From an uncultured Alphaproteobacteria bacterium (GTDB lineage Bacteria > Pseudomonadota > Alphaproteobacteria > HIMB59 > GCA-002718135): a DNA stretch of 52,375 nucleotides. A program made the translations under genes and the position numbers. The notes beneath the pieces are model-generated. The model ran no database searches. It saw nothing but the letters and a program-made list of their open reading frames with translations, and was not told the DNA's origin. Positions within the stretch are counted from its first letter, which is position 1. Every line of letters begins with the position of its first letter. The stretch lies in assembly GCA_902603095.1 (NCBI GenBank), contig CACKTS010000007.1:1-52375 (forward strand). The letters run 5' to 3'. Positions 50,745-52,375 of this stretch are shown piece by piece.

Positions 50745-51892
50745 TAGATTATTAAATCTTCAATTTTTTTTGAAAAATTTGTAATTTGTTCATAGCCATT
50801 TTCAGTAATAATAAAACTATCACCAACTTGAGCACGAAAATTTTCTTCATTGGCAGATCCATCCACAGCAAATACCATTCCTGGTTTTAAAATTGTTTTA
50901 TTTCCAAATACCAACTGAGGCTCTTCTAACATACTAAAACCTGTTGCTCTTCCACATCTAAATGTAGGATATGGATAACCAGCACTTTGAATAGCATCTG
51001 CATAAGCTGCATGAATATCTTCAGCTTTAACACCAGGACCTAAAACACTTAAAGCTGCAGTTTGAGATTGGACAGCAGTTTCATAGGTTGTAATTTGTGA
51101 CTTATCAGTAATTTCTTTTAACCAAAATGTTCTATCAAAACCAAGTTTAAATTTATGAAAATTTGTCATCCCACAAAAACATAAAAAAACAGGTTCACCA
51201 TTTTTTATTAATTTCGTTGAAGCTCGATGATGCGTTTTTGGTAAATCTTTACCTGAAGCCATAATTTGTAAAAAATGAATTAGAGGAGACATATCACTTT
51301 CTTCAAATTCTTTTTTTAATATTTCAGCAGCTTTTCTTGTTCCTGCTGCAGAGGTTGCTAAAGCTACTTCATATTCGGGAACATTGTAACCAATAGCTTC
51401 TTTTCCAGCATGCATCATTGCTTCTGCTACTTTTCCAGCTGATTTGGCAATTTTTAGCTCCTCTTCAGTTTTCACCATTCTAATAGAGTCTAAAATTGGT
51501 GTAATATTTTTAATTAATTTTTCTTCAAATAAAGAAGATAAATAATTCAATACCAAAGAACCGATCTTAAATTTTTCTATTCCTACATTTAAATTTTTTT
51601 TAATATATTTTGGGAGATGCTCTCTCCATTCATTTTCAACACCATCATTCCATGTGATAATTCTATCAACAGGACAATTTGTACTAACTAGTTGTGCATC
51701 AATAAGGGGTGTAATCAATACCGTGTCTGAATCTTTTGGGACTAATAAAATTGTTGGTCGTCCAAAAGACATATGCAAGAAATCATAATATCCAGTAAAA
51801 TAATATAAAGAATCATCATCAGTAATTATAGCAAGATCAATATTGTTATTTTGAAGATTTGCTTTTAATTTTTCAAGATTTTTTTTAAACAT
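50744..51892 (-). CDS. M24 (creatinase/aminopeptidase P-fold) protein
   Basis: This 382-residue protein has an N-terminal creatinase-type domain (NIDLAIITDDDSLYYFTGYYD) and a C-terminal pita-bread domain. In the metal region one aspartate (GFDRTFWL) is visible. The usual histidine motif reads GRATGFSMLEEPQ, and the two glutamate positions read FAVDGSA and VGDSFII. The site is therefore degenerate, and the protein may not be a metallopeptidase. It is translationally coupled to the proline-racemase-family gene, so a substrate with proline, hydroxyproline or a similar ring is likely. It is only distantly similar to the DoeA-like protein at 42283. Confidence 0.72.
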   Translation of the reverse strand: MFKKNLEKLKANLQNNNIDLAIITDDDSLYYFTGYYDFLHMSFGRPTILLVPKDSDTVLITPLIDAQLVSTNCPVDRIITWNDGVENEWREHLPKYIKKNLNVGIEKFKIGSLVLNYLSSLFEEKLIKNITPILDSIRMVKTEEELKIAKSAGKVAEAMMHAGKEAIGYNVPEYEVALATSAAGTRKAAEILKKEFEESDMSPLIHFLQIMASGKDLPKTHHRASTKLIKNGEPVFLCFCGMTNFHKFKLGFDRTFWLKEITDKSQITTYETAVQSQTAALSVLGPGVKAEDIHAAYADAIQSAGYPYPTFRCGRATGFSMLEEPQLVFGNKTILKPGMVFAVDGSANEENFRAQVGDSFIITENGYEQITNFSKKIEDLII

Positions 51893-51917
51893 CTCTAATT
51901 ATCATTACAAATAATAA

Positions 51918-52375
51918 TTATTTCAATTGTTGCTCTGCTAGTTCAACCCAATATGAAGAACCTTTAACTAATAATTCATCATTAAAATCATAATCTGCTG
52001 AATGTAAAGGTCTTCCGTGTGAACCTGAAATTCCATTTCCCATTAGTACAAAACATCCTGGGATTTTTTCTGACATTATTGAAAAGTCCTCTGAAAAAGG
52101 TCTTGGGTCAATATCACCATTACATTTGTCATCTCCTAATAATTTGACTGCAGCTTTTGTTGCTGATTCAGCTTGTTTGGATTGATTAACAGTCATTGGA
52201 CAAGTAGTCTCATATTTAACCTCATAGGAAACTCCATAGGAATCACAAATACCTTTTACAAGTTGACGCATGTTTTGTTCAATCAATGTATTAGTTTTTT
52301 GAGAAAATGCTCTAGCATCTCCTTTGATTAAACCATTACCTGGTAATACATTTTTTTTTCCATCTGTAATAAATT
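51918..52375 (-). CDS. M20-family amidohydrolase, 3' part (partial)
   Basis: About 152 C-terminal residues are seen, and the frame is open to the window edge, so the gene starts outside. KKNVLPGNGLIKGDARAFS is the dimerisation-domain strand of M20 peptidases (hippurate hydrolase/acetylornithine deacetylase type). The end GSHGRPLHSADYDFNDELL carries the last metal-site histidine. These enzymes remove acyl groups from amino acids. With a DoeA-like ectoine hydrolase in the window, a role as an N-acetyl-diaminobutyrate deacetylase (DoeB2-like) is possible but unproven. It precedes the M24 gene by 25 bases on the same strand. Confidence 0.78.
   Translation of the reverse strand, partial: FITDGKKNVLPGNGLIKGDARAFSQKTNTLIEQNMRQLVKGICDSYGVSYEVKYETTCPMTVNQSKQAESATKAAVKLLGDDKCNGDIDPRPFSEDFSIMSEKIPGCFVLMGNGISGSHGRPLHSADYDFNDELLVKGSSYWVELAEQQLK

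Noticed and set aside
1-52375. CRISPR arrays, tRNA genes, insertion sequences, phage or defence genes
   Set aside because: None seen: no regular repeats, transposase or cloverleaf-like sequence was noticed in the gaps, which are all under about 155 bases.

Overview
The window is strongly AT-rich and densely packed. Genes overlap by 1-13 bases, and the largest gaps are about 150 bases, at 16055-16208 and 48563-48713. No stretch of 300 bases lacks a gene. No tRNA, rRNA, CRISPR array or insertion sequence was seen. Gene content (Tmm/Tdm, TmoXWV, GmaS/MgsABC, a TRAP transporter, an ectoine hydrolase) and base composition point to a streamlined marine alphaproteobacterium, in the manner of SAR11 or AEGEAN-169/HIMB59. 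That placement is an inference from gene content, not a phylogeny.

Region 1 (1-20347) is a methylated-amine island. It holds the 3' end of gmaS and a conserved unknown gene on the plus strand. A long minus-strand run follows: an FAD oxidoreductase, a type III glutamine synthetase-like gene, a glutamate-synthase-like triplet, a small unknown gene, and then a second triplet that is mgsABC. Next come an IclR regulator, a choline-kinase-like gene, tdm (TMAO demethylase), tmm (trimethylamine monooxygenase) and the TMAO transporter tmoXWV. mgdABCD (or soxBDAG) at 43498-48562 completes the route. Together they encode TMA to TMAO to DMA, and MMA to gamma-glutamylmethylamide to N-methylglutamate to glutamate. 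The DMA monooxygenase step is not in the window.

Region 2 (20364-27593) is a polyol/sugar or alcohol oxidation cluster: two SDRs, an inositol-dehydrogenase-like protein, a second Gfo/Idh/MocA protein, an iron alcohol dehydrogenase and an aldehyde dehydrogenase on the minus strand, then one SDR on the plus strand. Region 3 (27608-30671) is a TRAP transporter with a Tat-type binding protein and a strong terminator. Region 4 (30724-37954) is an aldehyde dehydrogenase, a DadA-like oxidoreductase and a PotABCD-type ABC transporter. One permease of that transporter probably starts at ATT.

Region 5 (38031-43455) holds a DMT exporter, a divergent M19 dipeptidase, an uncharacterised gene pair (the second is DUF3726-like) and an ectoine-hydrolase-like gene. 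Region 6 (48714-52375) follows the mgd operon. It holds an Ldh2-type reductase, a proline-racemase-family enzyme, an M24 peptidase-like protein and a truncated M20 amidohydrolase. This suggests use of hydroxyproline or related osmolytes and peptides.

The most notable signal is a near-identical 19-base inverted repeat (TTTC-N7-GAAA core) at three intergenic sites: before the FAD oxidoreductase/GlnT operon, between tmm and tmoX, and before mgdA. It looks like the operator of a methylated-amine regulon, with the IclR protein as the nearest candidate regulator. The second notable signal is the duplicated GS plus GltS-like module, which may run a second N-alkylglutamate pathway.
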